Shown piece after piece: positions 52,303 through 62,063 of a stretch of DNA of 64,000 nt. The stretch lies in the NCBI GenBank assembly GCA_036654095.1, contig JAVVSR010000010.1, forward strand, positions 9,315-73,314. The letters run 5' to 3'. Source of the DNA: JAVVSR01 sp036654095. Its GTDB lineage: Bacteria > Bacillota > Clostridia > Christensenellales > CAG-917. Numbering within the stretch: position 1 is the first letter of the stretch; the number at the start of each line of letters is the position of its first letter. The notes under the pieces were generated by a model that worked only from the letters and a program-made list of their open reading frames with translations, was not told the DNA's origin and did no database searches. A program made the position numbers and the translations under genes.

Positions 52303-55300
52303 ATGTATAAAAAGGTTGATACTAGCTTAAATTTTTGCGAGCGAGAGAAAGAAGTTTTGCAATTTTGGAAAGAAAATGAAATTTTTGAGAAAAGCGTCAA
52401 AAAAAATGAGGGAAAACCCGAATTTAGCTTTTTTGACGGCCCTCCTACCGCTAATGGCAAACCGCATATCGGGCATATTTTGACCCGTGTTATGAAGGAT
52501 ATTATTCCACGTTACAAAACAATGAAAGGCTATCACGTGCTTAGAAAAGCCGGTTGGGATACGCACGGCCTTCCTGTTGAACTTGAGGTCGAAAAGGCTT
52601 TAGGTATGAACGGAAAACAGGATATTGAAAAGTTCGGCGTTGAGCCTTTTATTAAAAAATGTAAAGAAAGCGTTTGGAAATATAAGGGCGAATGGGAAGT
52701 TATGTCCGAGCGAGTTGGATATTGGGCGGATATGAAAAATCCATATATTACCTATGACGACAATTATATCGAGTCTGTTTGGTGGTCGCTTAAAAAAATA
52801 GGCGAAATGGGTTTGATTTATAAGGGACACAAAATTGTTCCATATTGTCCGCGCTGTGGGACGGCGTTGGCTAGCCACGAAGTTGCGCAGGGATATAAAG
52901 ATGTTAAGGAAAAGTCTATTTTCGTTCGGTTTAATCTCGAGGGTGTTGAAGCCACTAGCTTTTTAGCTTGGACAACCACTCCTTGGACGTTGCCATCTAA
53001 CGTTGCGCTTTGTATGAATGCAAAGGAAAATTACAGTAAAATTAAGTTTGGCGATGAATATTTGATTTTGGCGACAAACCTTATTTCGTCGCTATTTGAT
53101 GACGGAAGCTATGAAATTATTGACACAAAGAAGGGCAACGAGTATGAGGGCGTGCGGTATATACCGCTGTTTGACTATGTTTCAGATACTTCAAAGGGTT
53201 GGTACGTTACAAACGATAGCTATGTAACTTTAACAGATGGAACAGGTATTGTTCATATTGCCCCGGCTTTTGGCGAGGACGATGCCAATGTCGGGCGGAA
53301 ATACAATCTTCCATTTGTAAAGTTGGTGAATGACCGCGGATTATTGACCGATGAAGTTTATGATTTTAAAGGTTTATTTGTAAAAGATGCCGATAAACTT
53401 ATCATTAAAAAATTAGCGGAAAGAGGGTTGATTTTTAAGGAAATGATGTATGAACATAGTTATCCGTTCTGTTGGCGTTGCGATACACCGTTGCTTTACT
53501 ACGCGCGTGAAAGTTGGTTTATTAAAATGTCGGCCGTCAAGGAACAGTTGCTTAAAAATAATTACTCGGTTAACTGGATGCCGTCGACTATCGCGAAGGG
53601 TCGTATGGGTAACTTTTTAGAAAACGTCATTGACTGGGGTATTTCCCGTGAGCGTTATTGGGGTACTCCGTTGCCTATTTGGGTTTGCGATAAATGCGGA
53701 AAAGTTCATATTATTGGAAGCAAAGAAGAGTTGCGCACGCTTGGCAAGCTTGACCACGATATCGAACTTCATAAACCATATATCGACGCAGTGACTTTCG
53801 ATTGCGAATGTGGCGGAACAATGCGACGTACTCCTGAAGTTATTGACTGCTGGTACGACAGTGGCAGTATGCCGTTTGCGCAATGGCACTATCCGTTTGA
53901 AAATAAAGAAATTTTTGATAAAGTTTTCCCTGCGAATTTTATTTCGGAGGCAGTTGACCAAACGCGTGGGTGGTTTTATACGCTTTTAGCAATTTCGACG
54001 TTACTATTTGATAAAAGTCCATTTGAAAATTGTATTGTTTTAGGCCACGTGAACGATAAGGACGGCCAAAAAATGAGCAAACATAAGGGCAATGTTGTTG
54101 ATCCGTTCACCGTTTTAGATAAGCAGGGCGCAGATGCTGTAAGGTGGTACTTCTATACTGCATCATCTCCTTGGCTACCCTCGAGGTTTTATGAGGAGGC
54201 GGTTTCTGAAGCGCAACGTAAATTTATGGGTACGCTTTGGAATACGTATGCTTTTTTTGTTTTGTACGCTGAAATCGATAAGTTTGACCCTACGCAATAT
54301 AATTTGTCAAAATGTAGCCTATCCGTTATGGATAAATGGATTTTATCCGAATTAAATAGCTTAATTAAATTTGTTGACGAAAGTCTAAACGAATATAAAA
54401 TTTTTGAAAGTAGTCGAAAAATTCAAGACTTTGTTGATGAGCTTTCTAATTGGTATGTGCGTAGATGTCGCGAGCGTTACTGGGGCAGCAAAATGACCGA
54501 CGATAAGGCGGCTGCTTATATGACACTTTACACTGTTTTGACTGAACTTTCTAAATTGATTGCGCCTTATACGCCATTTATGGCGGAAAATATTTATCAA
54601 AATCTGGTGTGCGGTTTTTATAAGGATGCGCCCGAAAGCGTGCATCTTGCAGAGTTTCCGACATCTAACTCAAATTATATTTCCAGTGAGTTGGAAAATG
54701 GAATGCAAGCTGTTATGCAGGCCGTTGTTTTGGGACGCGCTGCTAGAAATAAGGCTAATATTAAAAATCGTCAGCCACTTCAAACTATGTATATTAAGGG
54801 CTTTAATTTGTCCGATGAATGGAAAGTTTTAGTTGAAGACGAATTAAATGTTAAAGAAGTTGCGGTTACGTCAGGCGAAGATGAGTTTGTGACTTATGAA
54901 CTGAAACCTCAGCTAAAGACTATTGGCCCTAAATATGGCAAATTATTAAATAAAATTAAAGAGTTTTTGGCAAACGCTAATGGCTCTGAAATTGTTAAGG
55001 CCATCGAAAATGGCGTTTACAGTGTGATTTTGGACGGGGTTTTGGTTGAATTTGCCAAAGACGATATCCTTGTAAGCGTTAAAAACCGAGAAGGTTTTTC
55101 AAGCGAAGTTGAGGGCGAATTTGCTGTTATTTTAGATACCAACCTAAGCGACGCTTTAATTGACGAAGGTATTGAACGTGAAATTGTAAGCAAAATTCAA
55201 ACAATGCGTAAAGAGGCTGACTTTGAAGTTGTTGACCATATTGTTGTTGGCTATAAAGCCGAGGGATTGTGCGCGAAAGTTATTCGTGGCAACAAAAATA

Positions 55301-55407
55301 TTTTAAGCGATGTTTTGGCAACTGATATCGTTGAAGTTATTGACGGCTACACTAAGGAATGGAACATAAACGGCGAAGATTTGACGCTAAGCGTTAAAAG
55401 GATATAG
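52303..55407 (+). CDS. ileS: Isoleucyl-tRNA synthetase
   Basis: 1034 residues, class I. The start at 52303 fits GAGGT (52293-52297). HIGH motif in PHIGHILTR near 54-62, KMSKHKGNV near 589, with the editing domain between (AWTTTPWTLPSNVAL, GTGIVHIAPAFGEDD). Sequence style and length resemble the eukaryote-like type 2 enzymes of clostridia, which are often less sensitive to mupirocin; that is inference from motifs. The methyltransferase gene follows after 1 base. Confidence 0.96.
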   Translation: MYKKVDTSLNFCEREKEVLQFWKENEIFEKSVKKNEGKPEFSFFDGPPTANGKPHIGHILTRVMKDIIPRYKTMKGYHVLRKAGWDTHGLPVELEVEKALGMNGKQDIEKFGVEPFIKKCKESVWKYKGEWEVMSERVGYWADMKNPYITYDDNYIESVWWSLKKIGEMGLIYKGHKIVPYCPRCGTALASHEVAQGYKDVKEKSIFVRFNLEGVEATSFLAWTTTPWTLPSNVALCMNAKENYSKIKFGDEYLILATNLISSLFDDGSYEIIDTKKGNEYEGVRYIPLFDYVSDTSKGWYVTNDSYVTLTDGTGIVHIAPAFGEDDANVGRKYNLPFVKLVNDRGLLTDEVYDFKGLFVKDADKLIIKKLAERGLIFKEMMYEHSYPFCWRCDTPLLYYARESWFIKMSAVKEQLLKNNYSVNWMPSTIAKGRMGNFLENVIDWGISRERYWGTPLPIWVCDKCGKVHIIGSKEELRTLGKLDHDIELHKPYIDAVTFDCECGGTMRRTPEVIDCWYDSGSMPFAQWHYPFENKEIFDKVFPANFISEAVDQTRGWFYTLLAISTLLFDKSPFENCIVLGHVNDKDGQKMSKHKGNVVDPFTVLDKQGADAVRWYFYTASSPWLPSRFYEEAVSEAQRKFMGTLWNTYAFFVLYAEIDKFDPTQYNLSKCSLSVMDKWILSELNSLIKFVDESLNEYKIFESSRKIQDFVDELSNWYVRRCRERYWGSKMTDDKAAAYMTLYTVLTELSKLIAPYTPFMAENIYQNLVCGFYKDAPESVHLAEFPTSNSNYISSELENGMQAVMQAVVLGRAARNKANIKNRQPLQTMYIKGFNLSDEWKVLVEDELNVKEVAVTSGEDEFVTYELKPQLKTIGPKYGKLLNKIKEFLANANGSEIVKAIENGVYSVILDGVLVEFAKDDILVSVKNREGFSSEVEGEFAVILDTNLSDALIDEGIEREIVSKIQTMRKEADFEVVDHIVVGYKAEGLCAKVIRGNKNILSDVLATDIVEVIDGYTKEWNINGEDLTLSVKRI

Positions 55408-55408
55408 T

Positions 55409-56266
55409 ATGCAAATTAACCGCGAGTGGAAAGATTATACAGTTATCGCAACGGGTGACGGACAAAAACTTGAAAAATGGGGCAATTACATTTTATTGCG
55501 TCCCGACCCTCAAATTATATGGCCGTCTATTGGTGACTTGCGTGACTATAACGGACTTTCTGCGGTATACGAACGCAGCGATACTGGCGGCGGTCATTGG
55601 GAATTAATTAAAAATGTTCCCGATAGTTTTGTTGTCGGTTGGCGCGATTTGAAATTTAAATTGAAACTTATGGGCTTTAAACATACTGGGCTATTTCCCG
55701 AACAGGCCGTCAACTGGGCAAAAATGATTGACCTCATAAAATCTGCCAAACGCCCAATTAACGTGTTAAATTTGTTTGCATACACTGGTGGCGCAACTGT
55801 CGCTTGCCTGTCGGCAGGGGCTAGCGTGTGCCACGTCGACAGCGCAAAGGCTATGGTAGAACGCGCAAGTGATAATGTTAGGTTGTCGGGGCTTGAAAAT
55901 GCGTCGGTTAGGTATATAATCGACGACTGCTTAAAGTTTGTTCGCCGTGAAATTAAGCGTGGTAAAAAGTACGACGCAATTATTATGGACCCACCAAGTT
56001 TTGGACGCGGAGTAAATGGCGAAGTTTGGAAACTAGAAGATAATCTTTTTGGCTTGGTTAGAGAAACTGCCGAATTGCTTTCAGATAATCCATTGTTTTA
56101 TTTGATTAATAGCTACACAACGGGTTTACAACCGACGGTTATTTCAAATATTTTAAGGTTGGGGCTAGATACATCTGCCAATATTGACGCCGACGAAATA
56201 GGATTACCAACCGAAGAAGATGGCATAATCTTGCCTGCTGGCGCTAGCGCGATGGCGATATTTTAG
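55409..56266 (+). CDS. Class I SAM-dependent RNA methyltransferase (RlmI/RlmK-like)
   Basis: 285 residues. SAM-binding motif I NLFAYTGGATVACLSAGA near 116-133, acidic motif II HVDSAK, motif IV MDPPSFGRG near 193-201. These match the 23S rRNA cytosine-C5 methyltransferase group, but it lacks an N-terminal PUA domain of that group. Substrate is not certain. It begins 1 base after ileS, so it is in that operon. Confidence 0.85.
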   Translation: MQINREWKDYTVIATGDGQKLEKWGNYILLRPDPQIIWPSIGDLRDYNGLSAVYERSDTGGGHWELIKNVPDSFVVGWRDLKFKLKLMGFKHTGLFPEQAVNWAKMIDLIKSAKRPINVLNLFAYTGGATVACLSAGASVCHVDSAKAMVERASDNVRLSGLENASVRYIIDDCLKFVRREIKRGKKYDAIIMDPPSFGRGVNGEVWKLEDNLFGLVRETAELLSDNPLFYLINSYTTGLQPTVISNILRLGLDTSANIDADEIGLPTEEDGIILPAGASAMAIF

Positions 56267-56564
56267 GTATTATGTATTTAAATAGGCTTGTAAAATTATT
56301 TTGGTTATTTTCGTTTTAAACTTTCAAATAATTGATTTTTTATGATTATTTAATGTTCTAACAGTAAATTAAATTAGATTTTAACAAATTAATGTTGTTT
56401 TATTTAATGGCAAATAAGTGATTTTAAAGCATAATATTTAAAAAATAATATTGTAATTGTATTTAATAATATTTACAATATTGCAGCGCAAATTGTATTT
56501 TACTAATTTTTTAAAGTTGTACTGAATTGGTCGGGCTCGTTTGGCGGGCTATGGAGGAAGTTAA
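56267..56564. other. AT-rich spacer
   Basis: No ORF with ribosome site, clear promoter, terminator or repeat. Confidence 0.5.
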
Positions 56565-57305
56565 ATGGAAAGCAGTACTAATGATATTACCTATAAGGAT
56601 ATTAAAATTCTGTATGAGGATAACCATCTGTTAGTTGTGGTTAAACCTCAAAATGTCCCAACACAGTCAGATGAGTCGGGCGATATTGATTTACTTACCC
56701 TTTTAAAACAGTATATTAAGGAAACTTATAATAAGAAAGGCGATGCGTATGTAGGTATGGTTCAGCGGCTTGACCGCCCAACTGGCGGCGTTATGGTGTT
56801 TGCAAAAACAAGCAAGGCGGCGGCTAGGCTTTCTGCGTCGTTGGTTGATGGAGAATTTGAAAAAAGATACTTAGCTGTGGTGTATGACACTCCTAAGGAA
56901 AAACAACAAATGTTGATTAATTATTTAAAAAAAGATTCCAATACTAACAACGTTTATATAGTACCCGAGCTAACAGAGGGCGCAAAACGAGCGGAACTTA
57001 GCTATAAAGTTTTAAATTCGTTAGGAAAGGCATCGTTGCTTAGCGTTAAGTTGACAACGGGACGAAGCCATCAAATTAGAGTGCAACTTGCAAATATGAA
57101 AAATCCAATCGTGGGTGATTGTCGTTATAGCGGAAACCGTCCAAAGGCAAACTGCAATTTGGCATTGTGGGCGGCGGAAATAAGGTTTAAACACCCTGTA
57201 AATGATAATATTATGGTTTTTAGGGTATATCCGCCAGAAGATGAAAAACCTTGGAATTATTTTAATTTGGAAAATTATTTTGCTCTTACTATCAAAAATA
57301 ACTAA
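56565..57305 (+). CDS. Pseudouridine synthase, RluA family
   Basis: 246 residues. Catalytic motif RLDRPTGGVMVFAKT near residue 67, with Asp near 69; LTTGRSHQIRVQLA, conserved in the family, follows. No N-terminal S4 domain, so it resembles the short RluA-type enzymes. Target uridine in rRNA or tRNA is unknown. GGAGGAAG precedes the ATG. Confidence 0.93.
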   Translation: MESSTNDITYKDIKILYEDNHLLVVVKPQNVPTQSDESGDIDLLTLLKQYIKETYNKKGDAYVGMVQRLDRPTGGVMVFAKTSKAAARLSASLVDGEFEKRYLAVVYDTPKEKQQMLINYLKKDSNTNNVYIVPELTEGAKRAELSYKVLNSLGKASLLSVKLTTGRSHQIRVQLANMKNPIVGDCRYSGNRPKANCNLALWAAEIRFKHPVNDNIMVFRVYPPEDEKPWNYFNLENYFALTIKNN

Positions 57306-57327
57306 TTTTACAATAGAGGATATGCAA

Positions 57328-58986
57328 ATGGAGTTTATTAATAAAACTGTTGGCGAGGTTTTGTTTGATGTAGCAAAGGCCTTTCCCGACAGGACGGCGG
57401 TAAAATATACTGACCGAAATTATCATCGGACTTGGAAAGAGTTTGATGAGGAAACTGAATTGATTGCGCGTGGGCTTATGGCGTTGGGCATTAAAAAAGG
57501 CGACCACATTGCAATTTGGGCTACCAATACTCCCGAATGGTTGTTGACGATGTTCGCCAGCGCAAAAATTGGCGCTGTTTTGGTAACTGTAAACACAAAC
57601 TACAAAATATTTGAGCTTGAATATTTGCTTCGTCAATCGGATACTAAACTTTTGGTTATGATTGGTGGATTTAAAAATAATAACTATGTAAGCACTATTC
57701 GTGATTTGTTGCCCGATTTGGCAAGCGTGACGGGTGAACTTAATTATGAACATTTACCTTATTTAAAGCGTATAGTTTTTGCAGGCGCTCAAACGCCCGA
57801 TGGTATGTTTAATTTTGAAGATTTAAAAGTTTTGGGTCAAGACTTTCCTAAGGAAATCTTTGATAACAATTTTCGGACTTTAAGCGTTCACGATACTATT
57901 AATATGCAATATACTTCGGGTACGACGGGCTTTCCCAAGGGGGTTATGCTTACCCACTATAATATTTTAAACAACGGAAAAACTATCGGCGACGGAATGA
58001 GCTTTACCGAAAATGATAAGTTGTGTATTGTTGTACCATTTTTCCACTGCTTTGGAATGGTTTTGGCTGTTATGGCTTGCCTTACACACGCAACAACTAT
58101 GATACCCGTTGAAAGGTTTAGCCCAATTCCTGTTATGAATGCGATTTCATCTGAAAAATGCACGGCTGTGCACGGCGTACCTACTATGTTTATTGCAATG
58201 CTTGAGCACCCGCAATTCAGTCAATTTGATTTTTCAAGCCTAAGGACGGGCATTATGGCGGGTTCTCCTTGCCCGATTGAGGTTATGAAGCAGGTAATTG
58301 GACGTATGAATATGCGCGATATTGTCATTGTATTTGGCCAAACGGAAGCTTCACCGGGTTGCACGATGACAACTACGGCGGATAGTTTGGCTAAACGCGT
58401 TAATACCGTCGGACGAGCGTTTCCCGAGGTTAGTTGCAAAATTGTTGACCCCGAAACAAACATCGAAGTTCCCGTAAATACAACGGGTGAATTTTGCGCG
58501 CGCGGCTATAATATAATGAAGGGATACTACAAAATGCCCGAAGCGACCGCGCAAGCTATTGACAAAGACGGTTGGCTTCATAGTGGCGACCTGTGTACTG
58601 TTGACGAAGATGGCTATTATAAAGTCGTTGGACGGATTAAAGATATGATAATTCGCGGGGGAGAAAATATTTATCCCAAGGAAATTGAGGAACTTTTATA
58701 TGGACATCCTTTAATTGCGGACGTTCAAGTAATTGGCGTACCATCGCAACAGTATGGCGAAGAGGTTATGGCTTGTGTAGTTTTAAAAGAGGGCGCAAAC
58801 CTTTCTGAAGACGATATTAAAGAGTACTGTAATGCTAAAATCGCAAGGCATAAAGTGCCAAAATATGTTAGATTTGTTGATGGCTTTCCAATGAATGCTG
58901 CTGGGAAAATTCAAAAATTTAAAATGCGCGAAGAAGCTATCGAAATTTTAAAATTGCACGAAGCGGCGTCAGTCGAAACCGCTTAA
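57328..58986 (+). CDS. AMP-forming acyl-CoA synthetase (fatty-acid-CoA ligase like)
   Basis: 552 residues, ANL superfamily. The start at 57328 fits GAGGA 7 bases upstream; an ATG at 57322 is too close. ATP-binding P-loop YTSGTTGFPKG near 194-204, FGQTEASPG, and the hinge GRIKDMIIRGGENIYPKEIEE; catalytic Lys in AAGKIQKFKMRE. It activates an acid, probably of medium or long chain, as acyl-AMP and then acyl-CoA. The next gene is 12 bases on. Confidence 0.92.
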   Translation: MEFINKTVGEVLFDVAKAFPDRTAVKYTDRNYHRTWKEFDEETELIARGLMALGIKKGDHIAIWATNTPEWLLTMFASAKIGAVLVTVNTNYKIFELEYLLRQSDTKLLVMIGGFKNNNYVSTIRDLLPDLASVTGELNYEHLPYLKRIVFAGAQTPDGMFNFEDLKVLGQDFPKEIFDNNFRTLSVHDTINMQYTSGTTGFPKGVMLTHYNILNNGKTIGDGMSFTENDKLCIVVPFFHCFGMVLAVMACLTHATTMIPVERFSPIPVMNAISSEKCTAVHGVPTMFIAMLEHPQFSQFDFSSLRTGIMAGSPCPIEVMKQVIGRMNMRDIVIVFGQTEASPGCTMTTTADSLAKRVNTVGRAFPEVSCKIVDPETNIEVPVNTTGEFCARGYNIMKGYYKMPEATAQAIDKDGWLHSGDLCTVDEDGYYKVVGRIKDMIIRGGENIYPKEIEELLYGHPLIADVQVIGVPSQQYGEEVMACVVLKEGANLSEDDIKEYCNAKIARHKVPKYVRFVDGFPMNAAGKIQKFKMREEAIEILKLHEAASVETA

Positions 58987-58998
58987 TAAGGAGGAATT

Positions 58999-59796
58999 AT
59001 GAAACTAGCATTTTCAACGCTGGGTTGTCCGAATTGGAGCTTTGAGGAAATTTGTTCAATAGCTTCGGATTTACAATATGATGGCATTGAAATTAGGGGT
59101 GTTGCAAACGAAATGTATGCGCCTAATATTAAAGCCTTTACAGATGATAATTTGGATAAAACGGTTGATAAACTTAAAAAATTAGGCCTTGAAATTACAA
59201 TGCTAACTTCGGGTGCAAGCTTAGCCGTGCACGGCGTACAGGAGGCAGCGGTTAAAGAGGCGAGGGCTTATATCGATTTGGCGCAAAAACTCAATGTGCC
59301 ATATGTGCGCGTAATGTGTACTAATCAGCCTCATCCCGATGGTGGCGATATTGTTTTATGCAAGCGTCAATATAAAGAAATTTGCGAATATGCAAATGGT
59401 AAAAACGTTATTCCGCTTATGGAAACCAATGGCATTTTTGCCGATACTGCTTTGTTGTCAAAGTTTTTAGACGATGTGGATTGTGGCGGCGCGTTGTGGG
59501 ATATTAATCATCCTTTTCGATTTGTAGGCGAAAGCATAGCGGAAACCATACAAAACTTAGGCAGTAAAATTTATTATGTTCACATTAAAGATAGTATTGT
59601 TAAAAATGGTCAAACTCAATATAAAATGTTAGGTTATGGCGATATACCAATTAAAGAGGCATTAAACTTGCTTAAAGAAAATGGATATGTTGGCACAATT
59701 TCACTTGAGTGGGTTAAGCGGTGGAATCAAGAATTGGAAGAACCGGGTATTGTATTTTCACATTTTATTTCAACAATTAAAAGATATATTAGATAA
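58999..59796 (+). CDS. Xylose-isomerase-like TIM-barrel protein (sugar phosphate isomerase/epimerase family)
   Basis: 265 residues. AP-endonuclease-2/xylose isomerase-like barrel: KLAFSTLGCPNWSFEEICSI at the start, DGIEIRG, a Glu in LMETNG, Asp-His in WDINHPFR, HIKDS and SLEWVKRW. These Glu, Asp and His residues suit a bound metal. Substrate unknown; sugars or inositols are typical. AAGGAGG precedes the ATG; a terminator follows. Confidence 0.88.
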   Translation: MKLAFSTLGCPNWSFEEICSIASDLQYDGIEIRGVANEMYAPNIKAFTDDNLDKTVDKLKKLGLEITMLTSGASLAVHGVQEAAVKEARAYIDLAQKLNVPYVRVMCTNQPHPDGGDIVLCKRQYKEICEYANGKNVIPLMETNGIFADTALLSKFLDDVDCGGALWDINHPFRFVGESIAETIQNLGSKIYYVHIKDSIVKNGQTQYKMLGYGDIPIKEALNLLKENGYVGTISLEWVKRWNQELEEPGIVFSHFISTIKRYIR

Positions 59797-59827
59797 TTTT
59801 TTTTGAATGTAATTGTATGGTTTTTTT

Positions 59828-59859
59828 AAAACCGCAGGAGTTTTCTCCTGCGGTTTTTT
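59828..59859 (+). terminator. Intrinsic terminator after the TIM-barrel gene
   Basis: AAAACCGCAGGAG and CTCCTGCGGTTTT pair over 13 bp with a TTTT loop and a T run. Confidence 0.95.
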
Positions 59860-60119
59860 GATGTCTTATGTTAATTTCAAATTTATTTAATAACAAATTT
59901 ATTGAATGTTAAAGTTTTATTAAATTAAAAATTTTATGTATGTAATTATTAAAATTGAAATTAGTTTTATAGTTTCTTTATTAAAGTATATAAAAAAACC
60001 ATATTTGTTTTAATAGTTTGCTTTGTGTCAAAATTCGACAAAAGTCGACTTAAATTACTATTTTATCAAAAAATGACGTTTAAGCTCGTTTTATAAACTA
60101 TCGTGTCGATTGTAAAAGA
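59860..60119. other. AT-rich spacer with a small inverted repeat
   Basis: Only CGAC-AAAA-GTCG near 60037-60048 stands out; otherwise long A/T stretches and no gene. Confidence 0.45.
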
Positions 60120-60144
60120 AAGATGTCAGAAATGCTGACATCTT
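60120..60144. repeat. Perfect 10-bp inverted repeat
   Basis: AAGATGTCAG-AAATG-CTGACATCTT. No T run. It lies about 60 bases before a possible promoter of the sigma-like gene and could be an operator. Confidence 0.7.
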
Positions 60145-60202
60145 GCAACAAAGTTTGTCGAAATATGATTTTTTATAACAAATTTCGCATTGGCATAAAA
60201 CA

Positions 60203-60232
60203 TTGACTTTCGGTTTTTTGACAGTGTAGTAT
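60203..60232 (+). promoter_or_regulatory. Possible promoter of the sigma-like HTH gene
   Basis: TTGACT (60203-60208), 18 bp, TAGTAT (60227-60232). The -10 is weak. Confidence 0.4.
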
Positions 60233-60260
60233 TAAGGCAATCAAGGCAAGCGAGGCTATT

Positions 60261-60734
60261 ATGAATAAAAATTTTGTTTCTAAAGTTTTACTATCGTTGT
60301 ACAAATCAATTCCGCAATGCATTTTGTGCAACGAAAAAGCGGTTATTAAAAGGTCGAAATTTGAATACTCGTATAGGCGTGTCAGCAATACTATTTTATT
60401 GTACGAGGAAATACTAAACTTAAATGCAGAAAAAATTAATTTAATTAATCTTAAAACTTTAATCGACAAAGCATTTGACCTGTTACTTGACGAAGATAGA
60501 AAGTTTTTATATCTTCGTTTTGTGAAAAACTATAAGTTTGTAGACATTGCGCGCAGACTTGATGTTTCAATGCGACAGGTTTTTAGAATGTATGATACTG
60601 CCGTAAACAGCTTTCAAACACAACTTGAATATTTAAAATATCCCGCTGAACGAATAGAAGAAGAATTTGGTCAGTTGTCAATATATAAATCAGTTAGTTT
60701 TAGATTGGGCAATGAATTTGGAAAACTTGAATAG
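60261..60734 (+). CDS. Sigma-70 region 4-like HTH protein
   Basis: 157 residues. The C-terminal half has the pattern DEDRKFLYLRFVKNYKFVDI followed by ARRLDVSMRQVFRMYDTA, a region-4 type helix-turn-helix as in sigma-like proteins and phage late regulators of the ArpU type. No region 2, so it is not a full sigma factor. The N-terminal half has CILCNE and is otherwise unremarkable. Nearness to terminase genes suggests a phage origin. GAGG precedes the ATG. Confidence 0.75.
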   Translation: MNKNFVSKVLLSLYKSIPQCILCNEKAVIKRSKFEYSYRRVSNTILLYEEILNLNAEKINLINLKTLIDKAFDLLLDEDRKFLYLRFVKNYKFVDIARRLDVSMRQVFRMYDTAVNSFQTQLEYLKYPAERIEEEFGQLSIYKSVSFRLGNEFGKLE

Positions 60735-60961
60735 AAGGTGGTTTTTTGCAAAGATATCAAGCAACTTAAAAACGATTTAATCAATATTTGCGCAAAATGA
60801 CAAGCTTAATATTATTATGATGTAATTGAAAATTTATAATTCATACAACATTAAATGCTAGTTGTAATTTATATAAAAGTTGATAAATGCGCTAACATAA
60901 ATCGTTTTTAATGCCAGCCATGTAAAAAAAAATAGGATTTGATTAAAAAAATAAGCAATAA

Positions 60962-60990
60962 AATAAAAAGCCCTTGCAAACTGCAAGGGC
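60962..60990 (-). terminator. Intrinsic terminator of the Arg/Asp-tailed protein gene
   Basis: GCCCTTGCA and TGCAAGGGC pair over 9 bp; on the minus strand TTTTTATTTT follows. Confidence 0.9.
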
Positions 60991-61008
60991 AAAATTTAAA
61001 AGTAAAAC

Positions 61009-61977
61009 TTAAAATCTACGGCGGTCACGGTCGTCATAATCATCGCGGTCACGATACCTATCTCTATCGTCACGGCCACGGTCGTCGCGGTCACGATACC
61101 TGTCGCGGTCATAATATTCGTCGCGTTCATCGGTATATCTGCTTCGAGGCTGGTCATAGGGCGATTGTCCAATATCTCCACCGCGGTTTCGGTTATAATC
61201 GTAGCGATGTTTTTGCTTTGAATTGCTAGGCTTAAATAGCAAAAATATAATTATCAGCGCGGGAACAACTATGCCGATGATTAAAATAATCTTTACAATT
61301 TTGTCATCCTTGGGTTCGGTCGGTTTTTTTACAATTTCGGAATCTTTGCCAGGGTCATCAACGGGGGGAATACTGTTTACGTGCATAGGTATTTCATACT
61401 TAGTCAAGGACGCGCCGTCCTTAGTTTCAAGTAATGCGCGGTCAATGTAACCGTAGCCGTTATTTGTGGAATTCGCGCTATCCTCAACGGCGACAAATGC
61501 GCTGTCAATATTGTTGTGCTTGACGTAACCCCCGATAAGATAAAGGGTGGTTGTGGCTTTATTTATCGTAATTGCCGAAAAGCCTTTGTAAGTGTTTTTA
61601 TAAAATTGAACATCCTTAGATTCCTTAGTCAAATTAACGGGGAGTTTAACTCCATTTTTTGGCGCGGTTTCAGTTGCGAGCGGAACTATAAACTTAGATG
61701 TTGGTTGAATAAAATACTCAACCTCAGTGCCGATAACCGAGGAATATGATATAAAATATACCGCTTCGTCTTTACCTATGATATCAAAGTAATAGGTCGC
61801 GGGAATGCTGAATAAAGCGACTTCCTTTCGGCCGTGCATAGTATATACCGTAATCGCCTCGGTAGCCTTGTAAGTGCCGTTTTTGTAAGTAGTAACTTCC
61901 TCTGCGGAGGCAAATATGCCCGAAAAGGAAAACGAAAGCACTAGAACTAAAACTAAAAATATGGCAAATCGTTTCAA
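61009..61977 (-). CDS. Secreted single-pass protein with Arg/Asp-rich cytoplasmic tail
   Basis: 322 residues. It starts with TTG at 61977, preceded by GAGGTG at 5-base spacing. Signal peptide about 1-25, an extracytoplasmic beta-rich part to about 220, one helix at about 228-248, and a 74-residue tail. The last 40 residues are almost only Arg, Asp and Tyr in alternating order (such as DRDRYRDRDD). No family recognised. It points against the phage-like genes on both sides, so it may be a host gene or a cargo gene. Confidence 0.8.
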   Translation of the reverse strand: MKRFAIFLVLVLVLSFSFSGIFASAEEVTTYKNGTYKATEAITVYTMHGRKEVALFSIPATYYFDIIGKDEAVYFISYSSVIGTEVEYFIQPTSKFIVPLATETAPKNGVKLPVNLTKESKDVQFYKNTYKGFSAITINKATTTLYLIGGYVKHNNIDSAFVAVEDSANSTNNGYGYIDRALLETKDGASLTKYEIPMHVNSIPPVDDPGKDSEIVKKPTEPKDDKIVKIILIIGIVVPALIIIFLLFKPSNSKQKHRYDYNRNRGGDIGQSPYDQPRSRYTDERDEYYDRDRYRDRDDRGRDDRDRYRDRDDYDDRDRRRF

Positions 61978-62063
61978 TATACACCTCTTTAAAATAATAA
62001 TACACTATTTTACTAAATTATATAACATATAAGCATAAAAATAAAGTGTTTTACAGGAAAATA

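Noticed and set aside
57292..57753. 153-codon minus-strand ORF
   Set aside because: Shadow of the acyl-CoA synthetase, with no ribosome site or recognisable domain.
60939..61229. His/Arg/Gly-rich ORF on the plus strand
   Set aside because: It is the reverse-strand shadow of the Arg/Asp tail codons; no ribosome site.
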